From NCBI GenBank assembly GCA_036262055.1, contig DATAJP010000002.1, positions 578,177-642,176 on the forward strand: a stretch of DNA of 64,000 bases, in the 5' to 3' direction. The stretch is from Ignavibacteria bacterium (GTDB lineage Bacteria > Bacteroidota > Ignavibacteria > Tepidaquicellales > Tepidaquicellaceae). A model generated the notes under the pieces. That model saw nothing but the letters and a program-made list of their open reading frames with translations, did not search any database and had not been told where the DNA came from. Positions 43,720 through 52,484 of the stretch are shown here, piece by piece (position 1 is the first letter of the stretch; each line of letters starts with the position of its first letter). The translations under genes and the position numbers were made by a program.

Positions 43720-44613
43720 TTAATATCCTAATTGAACTTTTAATAACCTTAATGCTTCAAGCGAGTCCATCGGCTTGAAGCCAAGCTCGGTTTGAGCTTT
43801 GAGTGTTACAAGCCCTGAGTTCAATGGTCTCGGAGCAGGTTGATTCAACTCTGAAGTTAGAATTTTTGAAACCAAAGCTTTTTTGAACTTGAATACTTCA
43901 CAGACTTTCATAGCAAAGTTGTATCGAGAAAGTATGTCGCGACCTGCAATGTTGTAAATCCCCGTGCATCCTTTTTCTATAGCTTTAAGGGTTCCATAAG
44001 CAAGGTCATCGGAAATTGTAACGTTTCCAATCTGATCTGTCACGATGTTAACGGGCTGTTCGTGTTTTAATTTATCAATCATCCAGAGGGCAAAATTCGG
44101 TTTTATGTTATTACCGATTCCAAACAAAACCATAGTTCGTAAAATCAGATAATTTATTCCGCTTGTTATGAGAGCATTTTCGCTTGCAAGTTTTGAACGA
44201 CCATAAAACGAAATCGGATTGGGTTTATCTTTTTCCGTATAGGGTCCGTTTTTTCCGTCAAAGACATAGTCGGTTGAGTAATGAACAACCTTTGAGTTAT
44301 TGCTTCGCGCCGCAATGATTAAGTTTTTCACAGCATCAACGTTTACTTTCCAGCAAAGCTCGCGCTCTGTTTCACACTTATCAACGTCGGTATATGCTGC
44401 GCAGTTAATAATTACTTTTGGTTCATAAAACCCGATTAGTTTTTTTACGTCTTCTTTGTTCGTAATGTCGAGCTTTTCATATTGATGTCCAAGATCAATA
44501 AGCGGAGCCGGTTCGATTCCGCTTGTTATTAACTGATGGTCTGATTCACGCGTGAAAATTGATATGATTGTTTGTCCTAATAATCCGTTTGCACCTGTAA
44601 CAAATATTCTCAT
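43720..44613 (-). CDS. dTDP-4-dehydrorhamnose reductase-like SDR
   Basis: 297 residues. Extended short-chain dehydrogenase/RmlD family: N-terminal TGANGLLGQ, VIINCAAYTDVDKCE (typical of RmlD), STDYVFDGKNGPY and the catalytic Y-x-x-x-K in FYGRSKLASE. Members reduce dTDP-4-keto sugars or similar. None of the rmlABC genes is nearby, so the substrate could be another nucleotide sugar. The start overlaps the PfkB gene stop by 4 bases (ATGA), so the pair is an operon. Confidence 0.85.
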   Translation of the reverse strand: MRIFVTGANGLLGQTIISIFTRESDHQLITSGIEPAPLIDLGHQYEKLDITNKEDVKKLIGFYEPKVIINCAAYTDVDKCETERELCWKVNVDAVKNLIIAARSNNSKVVHYSTDYVFDGKNGPYTEKDKPNPISFYGRSKLASENALITSGINYLILRTMVLFGIGNNIKPNFALWMIDKLKHEQPVNIVTDQIGNVTISDDLAYGTLKAIEKGCTGIYNIAGRDILSRYNFAMKVCEVFKFKKALVSKILTSELNQPAPRPLNSGLVTLKAQTELGFKPMDSLEALRLLKVQLGY

Positions 44614-45539
44614 TTTAATTTTTTTAAGTCTCCTATTCCCTGTAAAGATGTCTTATATGATGCTATCCTGTTTGCATAGTGCATGCTTTTTGTGAAGTCA
44701 TTGTTTTTTGAATAATCCAGTGTGAACGCAGAAGCAAAAACATCACCACAACCTGTCGCATCAAGATAATGAGGGTTGTCGATTGCGCATATATCCTGTT
44801 TGTCGAGGTCAATGAATTTTTCATTATTAAAAACTTTTTCTTTCATAGTGTAGCCGGATAAACCATCTGCTCCGCGTGTTACGATTAACCCTTTGACATC
44901 CTTCCTTGAGTTAATCAGTACTTCTTCCGCAATATGATATTCTTTCCTTTTCTCTTTTGTGAGAACTTTGATTTCGTGTTCATTCATCTGTAAAGTTGTA
45001 ACGCTTGTGCACCATTCAAGCCAGTCATCGTTATGGATATAAGTTCTGGAACCGTCTTTATGAGTCTGCATAACAAGATTATGAACATCAAGATGAATTT
45101 TTTTTGTAAAGTTATTTTTAATCTGCTTCATTGTATCTAACGTTATGTCGGCACCTGAAATCATATTAATTAAAACCGCATCAGCAAGCTCAAGAAATGG
45201 TTTTATTTTTTCAAATTCGATACTTAGCATTGGCGATGTTGAAGATTCCTGCCGTTCAGATTTTGTTGTATCAGTATAATCCAGATTGACCTGTCTTGTC
45301 GGGAATTTAGTTTTATTAATGCCGGTAGTATTAATATTCGGATAATCACCTAACAAAGAGATAATATTGTCATATTCATCTTCACCCGCGTTCATAACAG
45401 GATATATAACATCATTTTTATCTGCAAGAACAGACATTGCTATGAGGGAATATATAATTCCTCCAAAGCTTTTAAATGTATCACCGTTTTTCTTGATGAC
45501 AAAATCAACACAAGGTTCGCCGATTACAATGTAATTCAA
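44610..45539 (-). CDS. PfkB-family carbohydrate kinase
   Basis: 309 residues with the ribokinase fold. The C-terminal motif DATGCGDVFASAF holds the catalytic aspartate and anion hole (normally D-T-A-G-D). The N-terminal GEPCVDFVIKKNG...SFGGIIYSLIAMSVL fits the first PfkB signature. Substrates include sugars, nucleosides and sugar phosphates. Coupling to an RmlD-like reductase suggests nucleotide-sugar or cell-surface sugar metabolism. The start is TTG, and the 220 bases upstream, shared with PorD, are AT-rich. Confidence 0.82.
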   Translation of the reverse strand: MNYIVIGEPCVDFVIKKNGDTFKSFGGIIYSLIAMSVLADKNDVIYPVMNAGEDEYDNIISLLGDYPNINTTGINKTKFPTRQVNLDYTDTTKSERQESSTSPMLSIEFEKIKPFLELADAVLINMISGADITLDTMKQIKNNFTKKIHLDVHNLVMQTHKDGSRTYIHNDDWLEWCTSVTTLQMNEHEIKVLTKEKRKEYHIAEEVLINSRKDVKGLIVTRGADGLSGYTMKEKVFNNEKFIDLDKQDICAIDNPHYLDATGCGDVFASAFTLDYSKNNDFTKSMHYANRIASYKTSLQGIGDLKKLK

Positions 45540-45762
45540 TTTAAATATGTATTTAATTCTGAAATTTTTTAATTGCTTTTAGCAAATCGAATATTAAGAA
45601 GAAACTTTTACACGCCAAAACACTATAAATAATAGTTATAGTATAAAATTAGCTTAAAATAAGCATTAATTCTGCTTAAAAAACGGTTTAGTTTAAACAG
45701 TTCAAATAATAAATGAATTGAAAATATTATCTATAAAGACAATTTTAATTTAAAGAAATCGA
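45540..45762. promoter_or_regulatory. Divergent promoter region of the PfkB and PorD-like genes
   Basis: 223 AT-rich bases with no repeat element, between two genes pointing away from each other. Exact promoter boxes are not assigned. Confidence 0.45.
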
Positions 45763-46689
45763 ATGAAATTATTTTTCAATCATAATATAAAAAAATTATC
45801 ACTTACGGTTTTTGTATTTTTGGTGTTCGGAGCATTACAAAATACATATTCACAGGATTTGCTTGCAATTGTTAATGTTAATGACCAGACTCTTCCTATT
45901 GAAGCCCGCGAGCGTCTGAAACAATTTAAAACTCAGGTTGAAGATTATCTTAACCGTAACAAATGGCATGATGAACCGATACCTCCTGTCAAATGCACGT
46001 TTGAATTTAACTTTACAGGTACAAACGGATTTGACCAATATAATACGCAGTTATTTGTGGTTGCACAGAGGGAAATTTACAGAAAAAATAAATCAGACCC
46101 GATAAAATACACAACAACATTAAGAATACTTGATGAACGTGTTAATTTTAATTATTCACGCTCTATGCAGTTCATGAAAAATGACGTTATATTTGACCCT
46201 CTTTTAAGTCTGCTGAATTACTATGCATATCTTATCATCGGATTTGACGAAGATTCTTATTACCCCAAAGGAGGCACAAAGTATTTTCAAAAAGCTCAGG
46301 ATATTTGTAATAAACTAATGACCGACAAAACCGGATGGACTGAAACAGGCGGCGGTTCCAAACCATCAAGATTACAGCTTGTTCAGGAACTAACCAATCC
46401 GAGATTTGAAGATTTCAGAAAAAGTTATTTCGAATATCATTGGATGGGGCTTGATTCGCTTGCACTCAACAAAACCAATGCATATCAATATATTTTGAGA
46501 GCGGTTGAGAAAATTTCTGTCATAAAGAAAAAGGAAATTAAGGCATTTAATGCGGATATATTTTTTGATGAAAAGAGTGTAGAAATTGCAGAGACATTTC
46601 TCGATTACGGAAGCAAATCGGTTTATGATAAACTAATACAATATGACCCGACGCACCAAAATACTTATATAGAATATAAGAACCGGTGA
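45763..46689 (+). CDS. porD: PorD-like T9SS protein (DUF4835)
   Basis: 308 residues with a signal peptide ending TYSQDL. The start of the mature part, QDLLAIVNVNDQTLPIEARERLKQFKTQ, and the segment WHDEPIPPVKCTFEFNF...GFDQYNTQLFV, then LNYYAYLIIGFDEDSYYPKGGTKYFQKAQDI, fit the DUF4835/PorD family. PorD is required for type IX secretion in Porphyromonas gingivalis. This is the only T9SS machinery-type gene in a window with seven probable T9SS cargo genes. The remaining machinery is outside the window. Confidence 0.85.
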   Translation: MKLFFNHNIKKLSLTVFVFLVFGALQNTYSQDLLAIVNVNDQTLPIEARERLKQFKTQVEDYLNRNKWHDEPIPPVKCTFEFNFTGTNGFDQYNTQLFVVAQREIYRKNKSDPIKYTTTLRILDERVNFNYSRSMQFMKNDVIFDPLLSLLNYYAYLIIGFDEDSYYPKGGTKYFQKAQDICNKLMTDKTGWTETGGGSKPSRLQLVQELTNPRFEDFRKSYFEYHWMGLDSLALNKTNAYQYILRAVEKISVIKKKEIKAFNADIFFDEKSVEIAETFLDYGSKSVYDKLIQYDPTHQNTYIEYKNR

Positions 46690-46798
46690 TGTCTCAAATT
46701 GTGAAGCTGTGAAATGTGAAGAGCCAATTTTTTAATAAATTTGTTTTTCTCACCTCAATAATTTTAATTTAATAATTTTAATTTAATTTTATAGATTT

Positions 46799-47650
46799 AT
46801 GGTGCAGATTGAGCTGTTATCATTAAAAATCCCCAACAGATACGGTGATAATCTTATAACCGATTTTCGTTTTATGAAAACACGGCTTGATGATTTGATG
46901 CCTCTTGTAATTTTTTGTCACGGGTTCAAGGGATTTAAAGATTGGGGCTGCTTTCCTTATATGCTTGATAAAATCGCAGCTGAAGGAAATTTTGTTGTGA
47001 GCTTTAATTTTTCATACAATGGGGTTGGAGAAGAAGGTAATGAGCTGACAGAGTTTACGCGCCTAGACAGATTTGCAGAAAATACTTTTACGCGTGAGCT
47101 TGAAGATTTGGAAAGTGTTATTGATTATCTTGAAAATCACCGTGAAAAGTTTTTATATGATTTAAATAAAATTATTTTAATCGGACATTCACGAGGCGGC
47201 GGCATTGTTATATTACAAGCTGCAAAAGACAAGAGAGTAAAAAAACTGATTACGCTTGCGTCTGTTTCAACGTTTGATAGATATTCAGACCGTTTGAAAG
47301 AAGATTGGAAGAAAAAGGGTTACTGGGAAGTGCAAAATTCGAGAACCGGACAAATGATGAGAATGAATGTATCAATTCTTGAAGATTTTGAAAGAAATGC
47401 CGAAGCATTAGATATTGAAAAAGCTGCCGGAAAAATTAATATCTCGTGGTTAATAATTCACGGCACAGAAGATATTTCGGTAGATTATTCAAGCGCAGAA
47501 ACCCTTCATACACTTTGCCAAAACGGTAATTCCGAACTAAAATTGCTGGAAAATACCGGACACACCTTTGGAGCAGTTCATCCATTTCAAGGAACTACAC
47601 AAAAACTTGAGGAAGCTATTTTATTAATAAATGAATTTATAAAAAATTAG
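46799..47650 (+). CDS. Alpha/beta hydrolase
   Basis: 283 residues, no signal peptide. The nucleophile elbow is GHSRGGG (Ser in IILIGHSRGGG), the oxyanion region VIFCHGFKGFKDWGCFPYM and the late Asp/His pair is suggested by IHGTEDISVDY and NTGHTFGAVHPF. Cytoplasmic esterase or peptidase of the dienelactone hydrolase/S9-like type; substrate unknown. Located after PorD with a 109-base gap. Confidence 0.85.
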   Translation: MVQIELLSLKIPNRYGDNLITDFRFMKTRLDDLMPLVIFCHGFKGFKDWGCFPYMLDKIAAEGNFVVSFNFSYNGVGEEGNELTEFTRLDRFAENTFTRELEDLESVIDYLENHREKFLYDLNKIILIGHSRGGGIVILQAAKDKRVKKLITLASVSTFDRYSDRLKEDWKKKGYWEVQNSRTGQMMRMNVSILEDFERNAEALDIEKAAGKINISWLIIHGTEDISVDYSSAETLHTLCQNGNSELKLLENTGHTFGAVHPFQGTTQKLEEAILLINEFIKN

Positions 47651-47736
47651 CTCTTGATTAATAGAAAAGTATTTTCTATTTTGCTGTAGTTAAACATACG
47701 ACAATTTTTAAGACATAATATAAACTAAATAAAACT

Positions 47737-48360
47737 ATGAAAACAATAATTACTTTATTTATTTTTTGTGTTTCGTTGATGTTAGTTTCATCTGCTGATG
47801 CAACAATAAGAACTGTTCAGGTTGGTCCCGGTTTTACCACCACTTTCAGTCCTGCAAACGTTGCAGCAAATGTAGGGGATACAATCAGATGGACGTGGGT
47901 TTCAGGAACACATGACGTAACAAGTACATCAGTTCCCGGTGGAGCATCATCATTTGCTTCACCGATACAATCATCGGGAACATTTACATATGTAGTAACT
48001 GTGGTTGGAAATTATACTTATGTTTGCACTCTTCATCCGGGCATGGACGGTTCACTAACGGTTACAACCGGTGTTGAACCGATTTCCTCAATTGCTGATG
48101 TATTCAAATTAAAACAAAACTTTCCAAATCCGTTTAATCCTACAACAAAAATAAATTTCAGCATTCCTTCGAGAGAGCTTGTAACTCTTGCAGTTTATGA
48201 TTTGGTTGGCAATGAAGTTGCAACACTTGTCAGCGAAGAATTAAATGCAGGCGAGTATGAGTTTAACTTCAATGCAAGCAATCTTACAAGCGGAGTTTAC
48301 TTTTATACTTTGAGAGCAGGAAACCTAAAAGACACAAAGAGAATGCTTCTTGTGAAGTAA
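47737..48360 (+). CDS. T9SS-secreted cupredoxin (plastocyanin-like)
   Basis: 207 residues. Signal peptide (ending SADATIRT), then a cupredoxin domain at about 26-111 with type-1 copper ligands His59 (GTHDV), Cys97, His100 and Met103 (YVCTLHPGMDG). A type IX sorting domain follows directly (LKQNFPNPFNPTTK ... MLLVK). Copper electron-transfer proteins are usually periplasmic; the sorting domain predicts export to the cell surface or medium. This could support extracellular electron transfer or copper binding. The gene is 29 bases upstream of another T9SS gene. Confidence 0.9.
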   Translation: MKTIITLFIFCVSLMLVSSADATIRTVQVGPGFTTTFSPANVAANVGDTIRWTWVSGTHDVTSTSVPGGASSFASPIQSSGTFTYVVTVVGNYTYVCTLHPGMDGSLTVTTGVEPISSIADVFKLKQNFPNPFNPTTKINFSIPSRELVTLAVYDLVGNEVATLVSEELNAGEYEFNFNASNLTSGVYFYTLRAGNLKDTKRMLLVK

Positions 48361-48389
48361 ATTAAGATGCAATCTTAAAAGTAACTTCT

Positions 48390-49628
48390 ATGAGTAAAGT
48401 TGTAAAAATCATATTATTGTTAACCTTCCTTGCCACCGGCACTTTAAGTGCCGGCTGGCAATTACAAAATTCCGGCACTTCAAATGATTTCTACAGTATA
48501 GTAGCAGACCATTCGGATGTCCGCAACAGGGTCTGGGCTTGCGGAGATAACGGAATAATAGTATTTACATCTAATGCCGGAGCGACATGGACTCAGCAGA
48601 ATTCGGGAACAACAAATAAATTGTACAGCATTGCATGGCTTGAAGTGCAAGGTGCTCCCTTAATTGCGGTTGGCGAGAACGGATTAATTTTAAGAACAAC
48701 CAATGACGGACAAACATGGAATGTTGTGCCTTGTCCTGTTACCTCAACATTGAGATACATTGCCGATAACGGGACAATGATTTGCGGTGACAACGGTGTA
48801 ATTTTAAAATCTACCAACAATGGTGCTACATGGGTGCAAAAAAACAGCGGAGTTACGGCGAAGCTCAATGTAATTAGCGATGCGTTTCTTGTTGTTGCCG
48901 CAGGTGACGGCGGTGTAGTGGTCAGATCAAATGCAATCGGGGATGTCTGGACACAAATTAATCCGGGTGTAACAAGTAATTTTTATGCATTACCAATGTT
49001 TCATGCGCCATTGCTTCTAATGGGTGAAAACGGATTAATCCGGAAAAGCTCAGACTTCGGAAGTAATTGGTTTACAATTCCAGCGCCAACAAATAGGACA
49101 ATAAGGTCTTATCAATATTCGCAGAATAATAATGATAAAGTTTATGCGGTGTGTGATGACGGTGTAATTATGAAATCAACAAACCAGGGGAACACATGGG
49201 GATTTCAGGTTTCGGGCACAACGCAGAATCTTCATAAATGTTTTTTCTATCTGGCTGACTGGGAAGGCTGGGCATGCGGTGAAGGCGGAGTGATTTTAAA
49301 AACCACAGATGGCGGCGGGCAAATTTTTCCGACGGAAATAACAAATACATCTACAGAAATTCCCGATGAGTTTGAGTTGAAGCAGAATTATCCTAACCCT
49401 TTTAATCCATCAACGAATTTTGAATTTCGGATTGCCGATTTCGGATTTGCAAGTTTAAAGATTTTTGATGTAAGCGGAAAAGAAACAGCAAGTTTGTTAA
49501 ATGAATTTTTACAACCGGGGAGTTACTCGATTAATTGGAATGCAATAGGTTTATCTTCAGGGATTTATTTTTATACATTAAGCGCGGGAAGTTTTAAAGA
49601 AACAAAACGAATGATGTTAGTAAAATAA
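48390..49628 (+). CDS. Secreted Ycf48-like propeller protein with T9SS sorting domain
   Basis: 412 residues. Signal peptide ending GTLSAGW; blades such as VWACGDNGIIVFTSNAGATW, LIAVGENGLILRTTNDGQTW, MICGDNGVILKSTNNGATW, GWACGEGGVILKTTDGG define a Ycf48/Asp-box propeller at about 25-310. Sorting domain from LKQNYPNPFNPSTN to RMMLVK. Probably co-transcribed with the cupredoxin gene, given the 29-base gap and the single downstream terminator. Ligand unknown. Confidence 0.88.
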   Translation: MSKVVKIILLLTFLATGTLSAGWQLQNSGTSNDFYSIVADHSDVRNRVWACGDNGIIVFTSNAGATWTQQNSGTTNKLYSIAWLEVQGAPLIAVGENGLILRTTNDGQTWNVVPCPVTSTLRYIADNGTMICGDNGVILKSTNNGATWVQKNSGVTAKLNVISDAFLVVAAGDGGVVVRSNAIGDVWTQINPGVTSNFYALPMFHAPLLLMGENGLIRKSSDFGSNWFTIPAPTNRTIRSYQYSQNNNDKVYAVCDDGVIMKSTNQGNTWGFQVSGTTQNLHKCFFYLADWEGWACGEGGVILKTTDGGGQIFPTEITNTSTEIPDEFELKQNYPNPFNPSTNFEFRIADFGFASLKIFDVSGKETASLLNEFLQPGSYSINWNAIGLSSGIYFYTLSAGSFKETKRMMLVK

Positions 49629-49671
49629 GTTTACTGTACCTTCTATTTCTTCATACATCTGTGTTAAAGCG

Positions 49672-49711
49672 ATAAAGCCGTTTTAGGAATTTTCTAAGAC
49701 GGCTTTATTGT
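49672..49711. terminator. Rho-independent terminator
   Basis: A long stem ATAAAGCCGTTTTAG / CTAAGACGGCTTTAT followed by TGTTTTAG; closes the cupredoxin-propeller transcript and may work in both directions. Confidence 0.75.
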
Positions 49712-49736
49712 TTTAGTTTTTTGATTTGAAAAGAAT

Positions 49737-49781
49737 GGGATGACCCAAAGGGTTCCCCCCGCCTTCGCGTGAATGACTTCG
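49737..49781 (+). repeat. Hairpin repeat family C
   Basis: GGGATGACCCAAAGGGTTCC then CCCCGCCTTCGCGTGAATGA and CTTCG, near-identical to the copy at 12204. A degenerate family F sequence follows at 49786-49815. Confidence 0.78.
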
Positions 49782-49822
49782 GGGTTCTCTTCCTAACCTT
49801 CTCTGAAAGGAGAATTACATTT

Positions 49823-49848
49823 AGAGACGCAAGATGTTGCGTCTCTAC
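49823..49848 (+). repeat. Hairpin repeat family D, copy 2
   Basis: AGAGACGCAAGATGTTGCGT then CTCTAC; identical to 33534-33559. Confidence 0.88.
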
Positions 49849-49859
49849 AATTGTTGATT

Positions 49860-52451
49860 TTATACACTGAAGCCCATTTTTGGTTTTCCTTGAACGACGA
49901 TGGGAACAAATTCATCTACATCGCTGAGCGTAATTTTTTTGTATGTCTCCTCAGTGCGCTGTTCTTTAGGTATATCTACTATTCTTATGTGGTGGTTCTT
50001 GATAGCCTCTTCTACGATTTTGCGGACTTCGCGTCCGTTACCGAAATGCTCATCACGGACTGCATCGAGAGATTTAAGATATTCTTTTAAATGCGCTGCT
50101 GCCTGTTCATCCATATAGTGTCCTTCCTGCTTGAAGATATTTTCTGCAATTATAAACAGTTCCTCAGCATTGTAATCTCTAAATAAAAATACTTTGTCAA
50201 ACCGGGATTTCAAACCGGGATTTGATTCGATGAAATAAGCCATTTCATTTGTATAACCAGCGACTATGACAATAAAATCTCCGCGGCGGTCTTCCATTTG
50301 TTTAAGAATTGTCTCTATTGCTTCTTCACCAAAGTCATTTCCTCTTCCGCTTGAAAGAGCATAAGCTTCATCAATAAATAAAACTCCTCCCATTGCGCGG
50401 TTTATAACTTCTGTTGTTTTTATTGCGGTTTGTCCGACGTAACCTGCAACAAGTCCCGAACGGTCAACCTCAACAAGATGACCTTTTTCAAGTATGCCGA
50501 GAGCTTTATAAAGGTCTGCAAGGATTCTGGCGACTGTTGTTTTTCCCGTTCCGGGATTTCCCATAAAGACAGAATGCAGAGAAATGAGATTTTTTACATC
50601 GCGCCCCGCTTCACGGTAATAACGCACAAGCTTGACTATTTCATTCACCTCCTGTTTTATGTTTTCAAGTCCTATTAAATTATTAAGCTTTGCGAGAGCA
50701 TCACGCAAAAGCTCTTCGTCAATCGGAATATCAACAGGTTTTGATTTGCGTTGATTGAACACACTTTGGATGTCTTGTAGTGTAATGGTAGTAAACTCTT
50801 CGGATTTTAGATTGCTTACATCACCTTCTTTTACGATACGCAAACCCATTTTCATTTTTGCTTCTTCAATGATGCCGTTCACATAACGCGCATTGCCGAA
50901 AGTCCTGTCACGGTCGCGGTAAGCATCAATGACTTCTTTAAGCAGAAAGGCTTTTGCATCGGGAGTAATTTGGTTTCCGCTTTTGCTCATATAATAATCT
51001 GCAATACTCATAAGCTCATCGGGAGTATAATCGGGGAAATTAAAATACATATTGAAGCGGGATTTCAAACCCGGATTTGAATTGAGAAATAATTCCATTT
51101 CCTTTGGGTAACCTGCAACTATTATGGCAATATCACCGGGACCATCGGACATTTCTTTGATTAAAATTTCGATGACTTCCTTGCCATAATCGCGCGAGTC
51201 CTCACCGCTTCGTGCCAGCGAATACGCTTCATCGATGAACAAAATTCCGCCGCGCGCCTGATTGATTGCATCTTTAACTTTTGGTGCTGTGTGCCCGATA
51301 TATTCGCCGACGAGCATTTCGCGGTCAACTTCATGAACATGACCTTTTGAAAGAAGCCCGAGCGATTTATAAATTTTGCCGAGAAGGTTTGCAACTTTGG
51401 TTTTTCCCGTTCCGGGATTGCCAGTAAACACAGAGTGAAGCTGAATTTTATCTTTTCCACTTAAACCCTTTTGTTCTTTCAGCTTCAGAAACTTTATATA
51501 ATCTGCATATTCACTTATTTTTTTCTTTATGGACTCAAGTCCGATTAGCTCATTCAGTTCTTTTATAGCTTCTTCGTAGGTCGGACTTTCGGGTGATGAT
51601 TTAGTTTCGAGTTCCTTTGCAGTTTCGACAGGCTCATTCAGCGCATCCTGGTAGTAGCTTTCTCCCGCTTCTTCGTCGTGTGTATCGATTTTGAACGGAA
51701 GACGCGCAACAATTTCTTCCATAAAAACAATATCAAGAAAATATGTTCCTTTAAACCAGCTTCCGCCTTTTGCATTTCCCCAACCACCTGTAAAAAATAA
51801 TTCTTTGTCGGATTTGTTTATAACTCTAAATTGTGTATCCTGACCTTTTAGCTCATTAAGATCGGTTTCAAAGTTAAAAAATATTTCACAAGCCCACCAG
51901 TCTTTATCTTTGACAAGGTTCTCCGCAATAAATTCAAAATAAATAAATCTTGTTTTGGCGAAATCAAAAGTTTTGAGATAAGTTATTTTATCAGCGGCTT
52001 CATTTCCCGATTCATAAAGCTTAAGTGATTTTATTCTGAAATAAGGGTTATGTGTTTTTGTAACGATGCCCTGATTTTCTATGTAAAAATTTTTTGAACC
52101 GATAACCTGCCCGTCAATCCATGCTTCCCAGCGATATGAACCGCGCTTCCAAAACGCTCCCGGATTTTTGTTGCCCCAACCGTTGCGTATGAAAATTATG
52201 TTTTCAGTTTTCAGAACATCTTTTGTAACGGGTAAATCACAAAGCATTACACCTTTACTGTCGAATGCTTTGAGATTTACAGTAAGCTTCCAGTCTTCTT
52301 CATCAAACTTTTTATTGTATAGAGATAATTCGGCGTCAATATACGTTACGGTTTTCTCTTCAAAAACGGTTCGGTATTTTTTTGTGCTTCCGAAAAGCCA
52401 CTCATCCTCGGCATAGGTTTTCAGTTCTTTAAACTTGTAATTATCGCTCAT
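49860..52451 (-). CDS. Double CbbX/SpoVK-like AAA+ ATPase with duplicated N-terminal domain
   Basis: 863 residues. The N-terminus carries two copies of an unrecognised beta-rich domain, aligned by GWGNKNPGAFWKRGSY (91-106) and GWGNAKGGSWFKGTY (223-237). A linker rich in E and S (257-292) leads to two AAA+ modules of the CbbX/SpoVK/EccA type. Module 1: Walker A GNPGTGKT (344-351), Walker B ILFIDEAYSL. Module 2: a second GNPGTGKT and [10 protein letters not shown], and arginine-finger-like GLKSRFD in both. Such AAA+ proteins remodel protein complexes, e.g. Rubisco, but no such client is here. No signal peptide, so cytoplasmic. A paralogue of module 2 lies immediately upstream. Confidence 0.88.
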   Translation of the reverse strand: MSDNYKFKELKTYAEDEWLFGSTKKYRTVFEEKTVTYIDAELSLYNKKFDEEDWKLTVNLKAFDSKGVMLCDLPVTKDVLKTENIIFIRNGWGNKNPGAFWKRGSYRWEAWIDGQVIGSKNFYIENQGIVTKTHNPYFRIKSLKLYESGNEAADKITYLKTFDFAKTRFIYFEFIAENLVKDKDWWACEIFFNFETDLNELKGQDTQFRVINKSDKELFFTGGWGNAKGGSWFKGTYFLDIVFMEEIVARLPFKIDTHDEEAGESYYQDALNEPVETAKELETKSSPESPTYEEAIKELNELIGLESIKKKISEYADYIKFLKLKEQKGLSGKDKIQLHSVFTGNPGTGKTKVANLLGKIYKSLGLLSKGHVHEVDREMLVGEYIGHTAPKVKDAINQARGGILFIDEAYSLARSGEDSRDYGKEVIEILIKEMSDGPGDIAIIVAGYPKEMELFLNSNPGLKSRFNMYFNFPDYTPDELMSIADYYMSKSGNQITPDAKAFLLKEVIDAYRDRDRTFGNARYVNGIIEEAKMKMGLRIVKEGDVSNLKSEEFTTITLQDIQSVFNQRKSKPVDIPIDEELLRDALAKLNNLIGLENIKQEVNEIVKLVRYYREAGRDVKNLISLHSVFMGNPGTGKTTVARILADLYKALGILEKGHLVEVDRSGLVAGYVGQTAIKTTEVINRAMGGVLFIDEAYALSSGRGNDFGEEAIETILKQMEDRRGDFIVIVAGYTNEMAYFIESNPGLKSRFDKVFLFRDYNAEELFIIAENIFKQEGHYMDEQAAAHLKEYLKSLDAVRDEHFGNGREVRKIVEEAIKNHHIRIVDIPKEQRTEETYKKITLSDVDEFVPIVVQGKPKMGFSV

Positions 52452-52484
52452 AAATGAATATATTGTGAAAATTTAAAGACTTAA

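Noticed and set aside
49860-52451. Rubisco activase CbbX proper
   Set aside because: The protein has two AAA+ modules and a long N-terminus, and no Rubisco gene is nearby.
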